A model generated the notes under the pieces. The model searched no databases. It was not told the origin of the DNA and saw only the letters and a program-made list of their open reading frames with translations. Positions 1 through 6,890 of a stretch of 8,484 nucleotides of DNA are shown here, one piece after another; within the stretch, counting starts at the first letter, position 1; each line of letters opens with the position of its first letter. This stretch comes from Myxococcota bacterium. Its GTDB lineage: Bacteria; Myxococcota_A; Polyangia; HGW-17. A program made the position numbers and the translations under genes. The stretch lies in assembly GCA_018821745.1 (NCBI GenBank), contig JAHJLU010000354.1, positions 1 to 8,484 on the forward strand. Direction: 5' to 3'.

Positions 1-1
1 G

Positions 2-1633
2 ATCTGGCCCGGTTTGTTTTCGCGGTATACCAGACACGGTGCCTGCGAGGTTTGCCAGGGGGAGGGGGAGACCGTCCCTGGAGAGTGTTGCGCTGCCTGC
101 GGGGGTGGTGGGTTTTCCGAATTGGCCCGGTCCTTCACCATCGCAGAGAACGATATTGTTTCCATTATGGATCTGACCATCGAGCAGCTGTCGGGTCTGA
201 TTCAGGGGCTCCCTGAAGCGAATCGGGGGTTGGCTCAGGCGGTCCTGGAGCCCCTGCTGAAACGTTGCGAACGCTTGATATCCCTTGGAATGGGGGATTT
301 GACCCTGGGCCGGGAGGGAAAAACTCTCAGCCGTGGAGAGATCCAGTTGCTCCGGATTGCTGCCCTGGAATCGGGAAGCCTCACCTCGGTCATCGTCGTG
401 CTGGATGAGCCATCCCAGGGGCTGACCAGCGCCGAGCGGCCCATGGTGCTGTCGCTGCTGGAGGATCTGAAGAGACGTGGAGATACTGTCCTTGTTGTGG
501 AGCATGATCCCTCCTTTCTTAAGGCCGCTGATCACATTGTTGAGCTGGGACCTGGGGCAGGAGTGCAGGGAGGGCATGTGGTCTTCAGCGGGACCTATGA
601 AGAAATGCTGGTCTCGGGTGAATCCCCGACCGGGATGTTTCTGACCGGTGGTGCCCGTTTTCCCCTCCCCAGGGAGCGTAGCACGCCCTCTCTCCAGTTC
701 GGATTTGCCCGTATGGACTTTCGTAGCTTCCATGCAACAGGTGTGGCCTTCCCCTACCAGCGCTGGTCGGTGATTTCAGGTCCCATGGGGAGCGGGAAAT
801 CCTCGCTGCTGTCGGCGCTCTATGCTGCCATGACCGGGGAGATTCTCCCGGGCCTGACGGTGGGGTCCTCCCGTGGAAGGGAGCTGTTTCCCGGCTCAGT
901 GAATCATGCGCAGTTTGATGGGCTCCTGGCAGCCGCCAACTCCCATGTGGCCAGCTATATGGGAGTCTTCTCCCATATCCGGAATCTCATGGCGGAGCTT
1001 CCTCTTGCCAAAGTGAGGGGATACAAGGCCCAGCGGTTTTCAACACAGTCACGTGGCGGGCGGTGTGAGCATTGCATGGGGCGGGGAGTGACCACCATGG
1101 ATCTTGGGCCGCTCACCCAGATGGCTGTCCCCTGTACCCGGTGTGAGGGCGCCCGCTACACAACCGAGGTGCTGGAGATACGCTACAGGGGAAAGAACAT
1201 CAGTGAAATCCTCCTGCTCTCTGTGGATGAGGCGGCTGTGTTTTTTGTCAATCACCCCAAAATCGCCATGCGACTGGCGCTGCTACAGGAGATTGGGCTT
1301 GGATATCTGCTCCTTGGGCAGGCAGTGAGTACACTCTCCGGGGGAGAATCCCAGCGGATGAAGTTGGGCAGGGATCTCACCAAGACACGCCTGCAGCCCT
1401 CCCTGTATTTACTGGACGAACCGGTCACCGGGCTCCACATGCGTGATGTGGTGCTGCTTGGTGAGCTGTTCATGCGCCTGGTGGACGAGGGCCACACGGT
1501 TGTCACGGTTGATCATTCAGGGATGCTGGGGGGCATGGCGGATGCCTGTATTGAGCTCGGTGATGGGTCAGGGCCAAAGGGAGGAAGGATTCGGAACACC
1601 CGGGGCGGAGTTATTGGTATTCAAGCAGATTGA
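2..1633 (+). CDS. Divergent UvrA-type excinuclease ATPase, C-terminal part (5' end outside window)
   Basis: The frame is open to the left edge, so this is the end of a longer gene; the TTG at 14 is probably internal. Numbering from that TTG: a short zinc finger (C11, C14, C26, C29); the first ABC signature, read as LSRGE (105-109) instead of LSGGE; Walker B VIVVLDEPS ending at 134; H-loop VVEHD (H164); second Walker A GPMGSGKSS (256-264); the UvrA-specific zinc finger CX2C-X19-CX2C (C351, C354, C374, C377); second signature LSGGE (441-445); Walker B LYLLDEP (464-470); and H501. UvrA is the damage-sensing ATPase of nucleotide excision repair. The order matches UvrA, but only about 75 residues separate the first zinc finger from the first signature, against about 208 in E. 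coli, so the insertion domain is missing. It could be a UvrA paralogue or the second half of a double-length UvrA. The UvrA superfamily is certain; a role in repair is not. Confidence 0.9.
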   Translation: MWPGLFSRYTRHGACEVCQGEGETVPGECCAACGGGGFSELARSFTIAENDIVSIMDLTIEQLSGLIQGLPEANRGLAQAVLEPLLKRCERLISLGMGDLTLGREGKTLSRGEIQLLRIAALESGSLTSVIVVLDEPSQGLTSAERPMVLSLLEDLKRRGDTVLVVEHDPSFLKAADHIVELGPGAGVQGGHVVFSGTYEEMLVSGESPTGMFLTGGARFPLPRERSTPSLQFGFARMDFRSFHATGVAFPYQRWSVISGPMGSGKSSLLSALYAAMTGEILPGLTVGSSRGRELFPGSVNHAQFDGLLAAANSHVASYMGVFSHIRNLMAELPLAKVRGYKAQRFSTQSRGGRCEHCMGRGVTTMDLGPLTQMAVPCTRCEGARYTTEVLEIRYRGKNISEILLLSVDEAAVFFVNHPKIAMRLALLQEIGLGYLLLGQAVSTLSGGESQRMKLGRDLTKTRLQPSLYLLDEPVTGLHMRDVVLLGELFMRLVDEGHTVVTVDHSGMLGGMADACIELGDGSGPKGGRIRNTRGGVIGIQAD

Positions 1634-3005
1634 TGTCAGCGGAGGCTCGCTCCAGAATCTTCTTGGCCAAAGCGTTTTGCTTTTCGATGATGGCATCTTC
1701 GTCTGCGTTGACCAGATGCCCCTCTTTGACGACAACTTTCCCGTTAACGAAGACAGTGTGGGCCCGCGAGCGGCTGTTGCAGAAAACCAGCGCCGCCGTC
1801 GGGTCATGCAAGCCCCCGGCGTAGGAGATGTCGTGCATATCGAAGAGCGCGATGTCAGCCAGGTATCCCGGTTTGATGGAGCCAAGCTCGTCATCCCAGC
1901 CCAGGACTCTGGCCCCGCCCCTGGTGGCCATCTCGAGGACCATTTTGGTGTTGGTGGCCTTGATGCCGTGGGGCCCGATCCGATGGATAAGCAGCGCCAG
2001 GCGAGCCTCGGCCAGCATGTCGGAGGCGTCGTTGGAAGCGGAGCCATCCACTGCCAGTCCTACGGGAGCGCCCGCTGCCCGAAGGTCAACAACATTGCAG
2101 ATGCCGGAACCCAGGCGCAGATTCGATGTCGGGCAATGGGCTACGCCCGTCCCCGTTTTTCCCAGTCTTTTAATCTCTTCATCGTTGAACCAGATCCCGT
2201 GGGCATACCAAACATCGTTTCCAAGCCACCCGACACTCTCCATGTAGTCAAGGGGCCGCATTCCCACGGTGGAGAGGCAATAGTCCTCCTCGTCCTTGGT
2301 CTCGCAAAGGTGTGTGTGGAGGCGGACTTTCAGGGAACGTGCCAGCGTGGCACTCTCCCTGAGCAGCTCTGTGGTAACCGAGAAGGGGGAGCAGGGAGCC
2401 AGGGCGCCCCGGAGCATGGCGCCGGGACTGGGATCATGGAAGCGTTTGATGAAATCGGCGCTGCGGGCAAGGATGGTTTCTTCATCCTGCACTACATCGT
2501 CGGGGGGGAGTCCGCCCTTGGAGACACCGCGGGACATTGAGCCCCGGGTGGGGTAGAACCGGATCCCGAGTTCCCTGGCGGCTTCTACCTCTGCATGGAT
2601 AATCTCCTCGCCGTACCCTGACGGGAAGAGGTAGTGGTGGTCTGATGCGAGAGTACACCCCGTGAGCAGCAGTTCTCCAAGGCCGGTCATTGCTGCGTTT
2701 TTCACCGCTTCAGGCGTTATATGGCGCCAACCCTGGTAGAGGTTGACGAGCCAGTCAAAGAGCTCCACATTCTGGACCTTCGGGATGTTCCGAAAGAGTG
2801 TCTGATACAGATGGTGGTGGGTGTTAACCATTCCGGGGATGGCAACCTTCCCGCTCCCGTCGACGATGGTGTCAGCGTGATCAGGGAGGCTGTGCCCTAC
2901 CTTCTCGATGCGATTGTCATTGAGGAGGATGTCGCAGTCTTGGAGGATCCGGTTTGTTTCATCGCACAGTGCGACTTCCATACAATTCTTTATGAGGGTC
3001 TTCAT
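1611..3005 (-). CDS. Zn-dependent amidohydrolase, 8-oxoguanine deaminase / hydroxydechloroatrazine hydrolase-like
   Basis: This is a complete 464-residue protein of the COG0402 amidohydrolase family, the usual length. Visible metal and catalytic residues are the HxH of NTHHHLYQT (H63, H65), H232 and E235 in THLCE, H269 in YAHG, H290 in AHCPTSN and D320 in VDGSASND. These are the family's single-zinc TIM-barrel centre. The HHHLYQT and SDHHYLFP (121-128) segments resemble 8-oxoguanine deaminases and the AtzB group, so hydrolytic deamination of an oxidised purine or similar heterocycle in the cytoplasm is the best guess; the substrate cannot be read from sequence. There is no signal peptide. The ATG at 3003-3005 has only a weak GAG (3013-3015) as ribosome binding site. 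It lies 67 bp downstream of the zinc-ribbon gene, so it may be co-transcribed with it. Its 3' end overlaps the UvrA-like gene by 23 bp, tail to tail. Confidence 0.9.
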   Translation of the reverse strand: MKTLIKNCMEVALCDETNRILQDCDILLNDNRIEKVGHSLPDHADTIVDGSGKVAIPGMVNTHHHLYQTLFRNIPKVQNVELFDWLVNLYQGWRHITPEAVKNAAMTGLGELLLTGCTLASDHHYLFPSGYGEEIIHAEVEAARELGIRFYPTRGSMSRGVSKGGLPPDDVVQDEETILARSADFIKRFHDPSPGAMLRGALAPCSPFSVTTELLRESATLARSLKVRLHTHLCETKDEEDYCLSTVGMRPLDYMESVGWLGNDVWYAHGIWFNDEEIKRLGKTGTGVAHCPTSNLRLGSGICNVVDLRAAGAPVGLAVDGSASNDASDMLAEARLALLIHRIGPHGIKATNTKMVLEMATRGGARVLGWDDELGSIKPGYLADIALFDMHDISYAGGLHDPTAALVFCNSRSRAHTVFVNGKVVVKEGHLVNADEDAIIEKQNALAKKILERASADINLLEYQ

Positions 3006-3072
3006 GGGTCAACTCGGTAGTGCCGCTAATGGCTCGAAAAAGGTGTTATGATGCGGAGCTGACTGCCCCGAT

Positions 3073-3792
3073 CTATGCCTGGTATTCGTTGATTCGCAGG
3101 CAGAAGGGGCAGGTGATTTTTGCCGGATAGCCCGGGAAGGGGACTGGCAGGCGCCGGGAGCAACTGGCGCATTCAACGCTGGAAGAGAGGGACGCCTTTT
3201 TTGCTTCCTTGGGAACAATTTTGCCGCTGCCGCCGCCGAAAAGATCGTCGTCGGAGAGGTCGGGACCCCGGAGGATATTGAGCACCGACTTGGGTTCTTC
3301 GTCGGGGACACCCTCGGTCGCCTCCATGGGTTCGCCGGCGGACATTTGCTCTGTTTCGTCGTTTTCCTGTGGCTCGGGGAGACCCTCTTCATTCACGGAT
3401 CCCAACTCACCGGAGACCACGGCGCGCTGATTATTGGATGTCTCGGGTGCTCCCAGTTCACCGGAGGAGCTGCCCAGCTCGCCGGAGACGCTGCCCAATT
3501 CACCGGAGACCGGTGCCGGATCGCGTTTCTCGGAAGGCTGCACAATGCCCTGGGGCGCTGGCATGCCGAATACGGTGGCCTTTGCCTGAGGTTTCTCGGC
3601 GGGCTTTGACTCTTTGTGTTCTTCTGTGACCTTCTCTTTTTGAAGCTCCGGTTCCTTAGAACTGGACTCCTCCTCGGTGGAATGTTCTTTTTCCTTCCGC
3701 TTTTTCTTTTTATCGACAACCTCTTCGGTTACGACTTCGATTTCGCCGGATTTGCTTTTTTCGCCACCAAACAATTTATTGAAGAAACCCAA
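3073..3792 (-). CDS. Low-complexity protein with SGELG repeats and C-terminal zinc ribbon, function unknown
   Basis: I do not recognise this 239-residue protein. I start it at the TTG 3790-3792 because a near-perfect AAAGGAGG lies 6 nt upstream; the frame runs further back to 3867, but that part reads like leader and has no such site. From the N-terminus: a short hydrophobic/basic start GFFNKLFGG, like the first residues of many FtsY proteins and possibly membrane-touching; a highly charged Lys/Glu segment (about 15-70); a linker; four SGELG motifs (96-100, 103-107, 110-114, 127-131); an acidic stretch with SDDDLFGG; then CX2C-X16-CX2C (C208, C211, C228, C231), a zinc ribbon ending four residues after INE. 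Most of the chain is probably disordered, so it may be an adaptor or scaffold; that is inference. It has its own upstream region and precedes the amidohydrolase. Confidence 0.8.
   Translation of the reverse strand: MGFFNKLFGGEKSKSGEIEVVTEEVVDKKKKRKEKEHSTEEESSSKEPELQKEKVTEEHKESKPAEKPQAKATVFGMPAPQGIVQPSEKRDPAPVSGELGSVSGELGSSSGELGAPETSNNQRAVVSGELGSVNEEGLPEPQENDETEQMSAGEPMEATEGVPDEEPKSVLNILRGPDLSDDDLFGGGSGKIVPKEAKKASLSSSVECASCSRRLPVPFPGYPAKITCPFCLRINEYQA
3397..3510 (-). repeat. Four SGELG-encoding 21-bp repeats inside the zinc-ribbon gene
   Basis: Three 21-bp units stand in direct tandem at 3448-3510, and a fourth unit lies at 3397-3417. Each encodes (V/S)SGELG(S/A). The copies differ mainly at synonymous positions: Gly GGT/GGC, Glu GAA/GAG, Leu TTG/CTG, Gly GGC/GGA. 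The protein motif is therefore better kept than the DNA. Confidence 0.85.
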
Positions 3793-3798
3793 TTGGAA

Positions 3799-3806
3799 CC
3801 TCCTTT
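3799..3806 (-). promoter_or_regulatory. Strong Shine-Dalgarno that fixes a TTG start
   Basis: Read on the minus strand, AAAGGAGG is followed by TTCCAA and then TTG. The 6-nt spacing is ideal, and this is by far the best ribosome binding site in the window. It supports starting the zinc-ribbon protein at 3792 rather than further upstream. Confidence 0.8.
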
Positions 3807-3821
3807 GGTAAACATACCAAA
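3804..3821 (-). repeat. Perfect 7-bp inverted repeat overlapping the ribosome binding site
   Basis: The arms TTTGGTA and TACCAAA are perfect complements separated by four bases. The 3' arm in the mRNA shares its last three A residues with the AAAGGAGG site. It could be an operator or a leader hairpin for the zinc-ribbon gene. A hairpin of this size, mostly A-U pairs, would be weak, so a protein-binding site is at least as likely. Confidence 0.45.
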
Positions 3822-3835
3822 TTTTCAACACTAAA

Positions 3836-3844
3836 ATATTACCA
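3836..3844 (-). promoter_or_regulatory. Possible extended -10 element upstream of the zinc-ribbon gene
   Basis: On the minus strand TGGTAATAT resembles an extended -10 (TGnTATAAT, 4 of 6 in the hexamer). It lies in the most AT-rich stretch of the 186-bp gap in front of the zinc-ribbon gene. No good -35 is seen. If used, transcription would begin near 3829 and the leader would contain the inverted repeat at 3804-3821. The rest of the gap (3845-3978) shows no gene, and no convincing terminator for the radical SAM gene. Confidence 0.3.
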
Positions 3845-3978
3845 ATTCTCCAGCCAAGGGGAAGCATTTTTTCCTTCTATTGTTGTTCATGTGCATTTTC
3901 AGGGAGTATCAGCGGTGCCTGGAGGAATTATCCGGGAAGAAATGAACCGGAGGGGGGGAAAACGGGTCTGACCGCAGG

Positions 3979-5412
3979 CTAATTATGCCTGAGCATGCCC
4001 ATAAGGCTGGCAACAAGAGCACCCCGGGAGCTTTGATTGTCCACGTGATCTATGAGTTCATCCACGGCCTCGCCGCCAAGTTGATCCAGCGCGTATTCCA
4101 GGGCTGCGTCGCGCCAGGAGACGGGCCTGATGATGACCCTCCCCTTGACCGCCCGCTTGAGGTTCTTCAGGACACTTTTTATCTGACGCTCCGGTGGGAA
4201 GGGTGCGCTGGCCAGGGGTGTGGAGGGTTTGGGGACCAAAGGTGAGACGGTCACGGTCAGGGATATTTTCTCGGACAGGTCCATGAGGAGCTGGCCCATC
4301 TCCCGGATATCCGAGTCATCTTCCCGGGGAAATCCCGCCATCTGGTAGAGCTTCATCTTGCCAATCCCCGCCAGTCGCGCCCTCTGGGCGAGATCAATGA
4401 GTTGATCCCCGGAGATGCCCTTTGAGATGCTCTGCCGGATGCGCTCCGAGGGCCCGTCAGCGGCGACGGTCAAGGTTTTCATGCCTCCCCGTTTGAGCAG
4501 ATCGAGCATGGCCTCGTCCACCCGATCGGCCCGCAGGGAGGAGAGGGATACCTCACTGCCCGCGTTGACGAAATGTTCGAGAATTGCATGGATTTGGGGG
4601 TGGTCCGTCACCGCCGCCCCCACAAGCCCCACGGAAGCGGGTGTGGGGTCGAGGAGAGAAAAAATGGTCTCGGGAGGAACCACCCGGAAGGTGCAGGCGG
4701 AAGCCTTGCGGCTCATCACGCAGAAGGCGCATGCACGGGCACAGCCACGCTCTACTTCGATGAGGCTCTTTGCGCCGAATTCCCCAAGGGGGGTCTCAAA
4801 AGTTGACCATGCGGGGAGAAGCGAGAGCGGGACCGCGGGGGAGGCAGGGATGGCGCCGCTGTGGATAGTGGGCACATAGATGCCGTCCATGGCTGCGGCC
4901 CTTTGGAGCAGCTCGTCCCTGGGGGGCATTGTCGCGAGCAGATCCAGAAACGGGGGAAGTGAGGCCTCCGTTTCGCCGATGAAGATGATGTCCGCCAGGG
5001 GTGCCAAAAGGGAGGGGACCACCTGTGTGAGGGGACCACCCGCAATAATAAGGGGATCGTCATGGCAGCGCTCACTTTGCAGAACCGGGATCTGTGCTTT
5101 TTTGATAATGCCGATGAACTCTATGACTTCCAGCTCCCATGCCATGGAGACGGCGATCACGGGGAACCGGTTCAGGGGGCGTCCCGTCTCAAGGGTGAGG
5201 GGAGATGCGTCCGTTCCCGTCAGGTCACTGAAGGCCCGCTCGCAACTGAAATCCGGGTGTTCATTAAAGAGCCTGTGGACAGAAAGGTATCCCAGTGAGG
5301 CCATGCCCGCGCGATAGGGGGCGGCATAGAGGAGGGCGACGTGGTGTCGTCCGCGCTTGAAGGGAGAGTTCTTCTCCAGGCTGATGATCCGCTTGAGATC
5401 CGCCTCTCCCAT
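3979..5412 (-). CDS. Radical SAM protein with N-terminal B12-binding-like domain (uncharacterised)
   Basis: This complete protein has 477 residues. Residues about 24-160 form a Rossmann-like domain of the kind found before radical SAM cores in the BchE/TIGR03960-type group (GMASLGYLSVHRLFN, then PLIIAGGP at 120-127 and FIGETEAS at 144-151). The cobalamin lower-ligand motif DxHxxG is absent, so B12 binding is doubtful. The 4Fe-4S motif CX3CX2C is at C224, C228 and C231 within RGCARACAFC; the radical SAM barrel follows to about 400, including GFPRED (360-365). About 75 C-terminal residues are of unknown role. The chemistry would start with reductive cleavage of S-adenosylmethionine; the substrate is unknown. 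The ATG at 5410-5412 lies 3 bp after the stop of the methyltransferase gene, with GAG within that gene's end as ribosome binding site, so the two are probably translationally coupled. Confidence 0.85.
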   Translation of the reverse strand: MGEADLKRIISLEKNSPFKRGRHHVALLYAAPYRAGMASLGYLSVHRLFNEHPDFSCERAFSDLTGTDASPLTLETGRPLNRFPVIAVSMAWELEVIEFIGIIKKAQIPVLQSERCHDDPLIIAGGPLTQVVPSLLAPLADIIFIGETEASLPPFLDLLATMPPRDELLQRAAAMDGIYVPTIHSGAIPASPAVPLSLLPAWSTFETPLGEFGAKSLIEVERGCARACAFCVMSRKASACTFRVVPPETIFSLLDPTPASVGLVGAAVTDHPQIHAILEHFVNAGSEVSLSSLRADRVDEAMLDLLKRGGMKTLTVAADGPSERIRQSISKGISGDQLIDLAQRARLAGIGKMKLYQMAGFPREDDSDIREMGQLLMDLSEKISLTVTVSPLVPKPSTPLASAPFPPERQIKSVLKNLKRAVKGRVIIRPVSWRDAALEYALDQLGGEAVDELIDHVDNQSSRGALVASLMGMLRHN

Positions 5413-5415
5413 GGA

Positions 5416-6654
5416 TTACTCGACGCGGGTGAGGAGTGATTTGAGGTAGGACCCCTCGGGGAATCCCGGCAACTCGGGGTAATCGAATGGAGAGGCGACC
5501 CTCTGGATGATGGAGATGGTGCGGGTTCCCGATCCCAGGGCAATGGAGCGCTCGAACTCCTCGATGGCGAGTTTGGCCATGTTGGAGGTGAAGAGGATGT
5601 AGGAGGCCGGCTCCATAAGCCGAAGGAGTAACTTCACCAGGGTCGTGTAATCCCGCGAAGAGGACCATGTGCCGCCCTTCCCCTTGGAGAAGGAGGGGGG
5701 ATCCACTATTGCCAGATCAAACCGTTCGCCCCTGACGACCATCTCGTTGAGGGCCCTGAAAATATCATTGGTAACGGTATGGAAACGATCCGCGCTGAAG
5801 TCGTTGAGCTGTGCATTCTGAAATGCCTTGGTGTTGGCCTTTTGAGAGGAGTCCACGTTAACGACTTCCGTGGCACCGCCGGCGAGAGCTGCCAGACCGA
5901 AGGCACCGGTGTAGGAGAAAAGGTTGAGGGCGCGCCGTCCCGGGGCGATCTGCCGGACCAACTTGCGCCCCTCACGGTAATCGGGGAAAAATCCCACGCC
6001 CATGGGTGCGGTGATGTCAACCAGGTGCCGGATTCCCCCTTCCATGACTTCTATCTCCAGGGGGGCTTCCTCGCCGATAAGCCTGCGGGAAGGGGGGATG
6101 CGCTGCATATCCGGAGACCCGGAGGGCCTGAGGCGATTCTGCTTGTAGGCGCCCTTGAGCCCGAGCTCCTTCTGGAGCTGTTCCACCACGACCTCGGTGA
6201 GGTGGTCCATCCCTTCAAGATACTGGATGGCCAGGAGCCAGTCGCCAAAACGGGTGACCGTGAGCCCCGGAAGGTTATCGGCCTCCCCGTTGACCAGCCT
6301 GATGGCGTTGGTGTCCTCGCCCCTGAGGATCTCCCTGCGGGCCAGCGCCCGTGACGCCAGGGTCCTTAACCAGGAGTCGTCGGGGGTGATGTTGTCTTCC
6401 TGGGACATTATGCGGAAAGCGATGGCGCCATCGGCGGCGTAGATGCCGGTCGCGATGAACCGTCCGTCGATCTCGTGCAGGGGAACCACTTCCCCCTGTT
6501 TCAAGACCAGATCCTCGTTGAGGATGGCGTTGCGGTAGACCCATGGGTGTCCGCTTCTGATGGCTTTCACTCCGCGATCTTCGAGTTTTACCATGGCTCT
6601 GCGGGTGACAGCGCCGGGGGGCTTTTTCGCTGGTGTTCTGCTTGTAGGCTTCAT
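5416..6654 (-). CDS. RlmI/RlmK-like class I SAM-dependent rRNA methyltransferase, cysteine-free
   Basis: I start this 412-residue protein at the ATG 6652-6654, preceded by GGAAAG with 7-nt spacing; a TTG seven codons upstream (6675) is less likely. A basic N-terminal tail precedes a PUA-like RNA-binding domain (about 21-83, with SGHPWVYRNAIL). A linker domain follows, then the Rossmann methyltransferase: GFFPDYR (221-227), motif I LNLFSYTGAFG (243-253), NVD (266-268), DPPSF (318-322) and FTSNMAK (355-361). The family methylates 23S rRNA; E. coli RlmI makes m5C1962. The motif VI of m5C enzymes carries a catalytic cysteine (FSCSG in RlmI), but here that position reads FTSNM and the whole protein has no cysteine. 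FTSN and DPPSFS are closer to RlmK, an m7G enzyme. The family is secure; the target base is not. It is first in a pair with the radical SAM gene. Confidence 0.88.
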   Translation of the reverse strand: MKPTSRTPAKKPPGAVTRRAMVKLEDRGVKAIRSGHPWVYRNAILNEDLVLKQGEVVPLHEIDGRFIATGIYAADGAIAFRIMSQEDNITPDDSWLRTLASRALARREILRGEDTNAIRLVNGEADNLPGLTVTRFGDWLLAIQYLEGMDHLTEVVVEQLQKELGLKGAYKQNRLRPSGSPDMQRIPPSRRLIGEEAPLEIEVMEGGIRHLVDITAPMGVGFFPDYREGRKLVRQIAPGRRALNLFSYTGAFGLAALAGGATEVVNVDSSQKANTKAFQNAQLNDFSADRFHTVTNDIFRALNEMVVRGERFDLAIVDPPSFSKGKGGTWSSSRDYTTLVKLLLRLMEPASYILFTSNMAKLAIEEFERSIALGSGTRTISIIQRVASPFDYPELPGFPEGSYLKSLLTRVE

Positions 6655-6890
6655 GTTGTGACTTTCCGGTCCCAAAAATCGTGTAATTGAGCGGCGCCTC
6701 AGAAAGGGTGTTGACTCTTTTGCCGTCTTGGAGGAGACAGAGAATACACTCCGGGACGGTGGAGATGTAGCAGAACATGTGGGTTCTGTCGAGACTCCCA
6801 GTTAAATAACCCGCTCTTCATTCCCACGGTGCTCTTTGCCGGTGCCGGGAAAAGCAGCGGTGCAAGGTCCGGCAGGGGTGACGAGGTAGT
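6655..6890. promoter_or_regulatory. Divergent intergenic region between methyltransferase and ammonia-lyase
   Basis: This 236-bp gap must hold the promoters of both divergent genes. I see no convincing -35/-10 pair for either. A TTGACT hexamer (6709-6714, plus strand) has no -10 at the right distance, and TTAAAT near 6803 lacks a -35. The plus-strand gene has GAGG at 6883-6886, four bases before its ATG. Confidence 0.4.

Noticed and set aside
1443..2540. A 365-codon plus-strand open frame overlapping the UvrA end and the amidohydrolase
   Set aside because: It is antisense to a clearly conserved amidohydrolase, shows no domain motifs and has the composition of a GC-rich shadow frame.
3842..3856. 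Sigma-54-like TGGC-N7-TTGG on the minus strand upstream of the zinc-ribbon gene
   Set aside because: The -12 element reads GG instead of GC, and no activator site or partner gene is seen.
3900..3978. Possible terminator after the radical SAM gene
   Set aside because: Only short CCGG and GGTC/GACC complementarities occur, without a stable stem followed by a U run.
4415..4879. Plus-strand open frame of 154 codons
   Set aside because: It is the reverse of the radical SAM core including its cysteine motif; the protein is Ser/Arg-rich without family features.
5779..6354. Plus-strand open frame of 191 codons
   Set aside because: It is antisense to the methyltransferase, which has all expected motifs.
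6709..6714. TTGACT as a -35 for the ammonia-lyase
   Set aside because: The nearest -10-like TACACT is 28 bases away, too far for a sigma-70 promoter.
6275..6778. Minus-strand open frame starting in the divergent intergenic region
   Set aside because: It runs out of frame into the methyltransferase gene. I saw no ribosome binding site or recognisable motif, and after about 45 codons it becomes a basic shadow frame.
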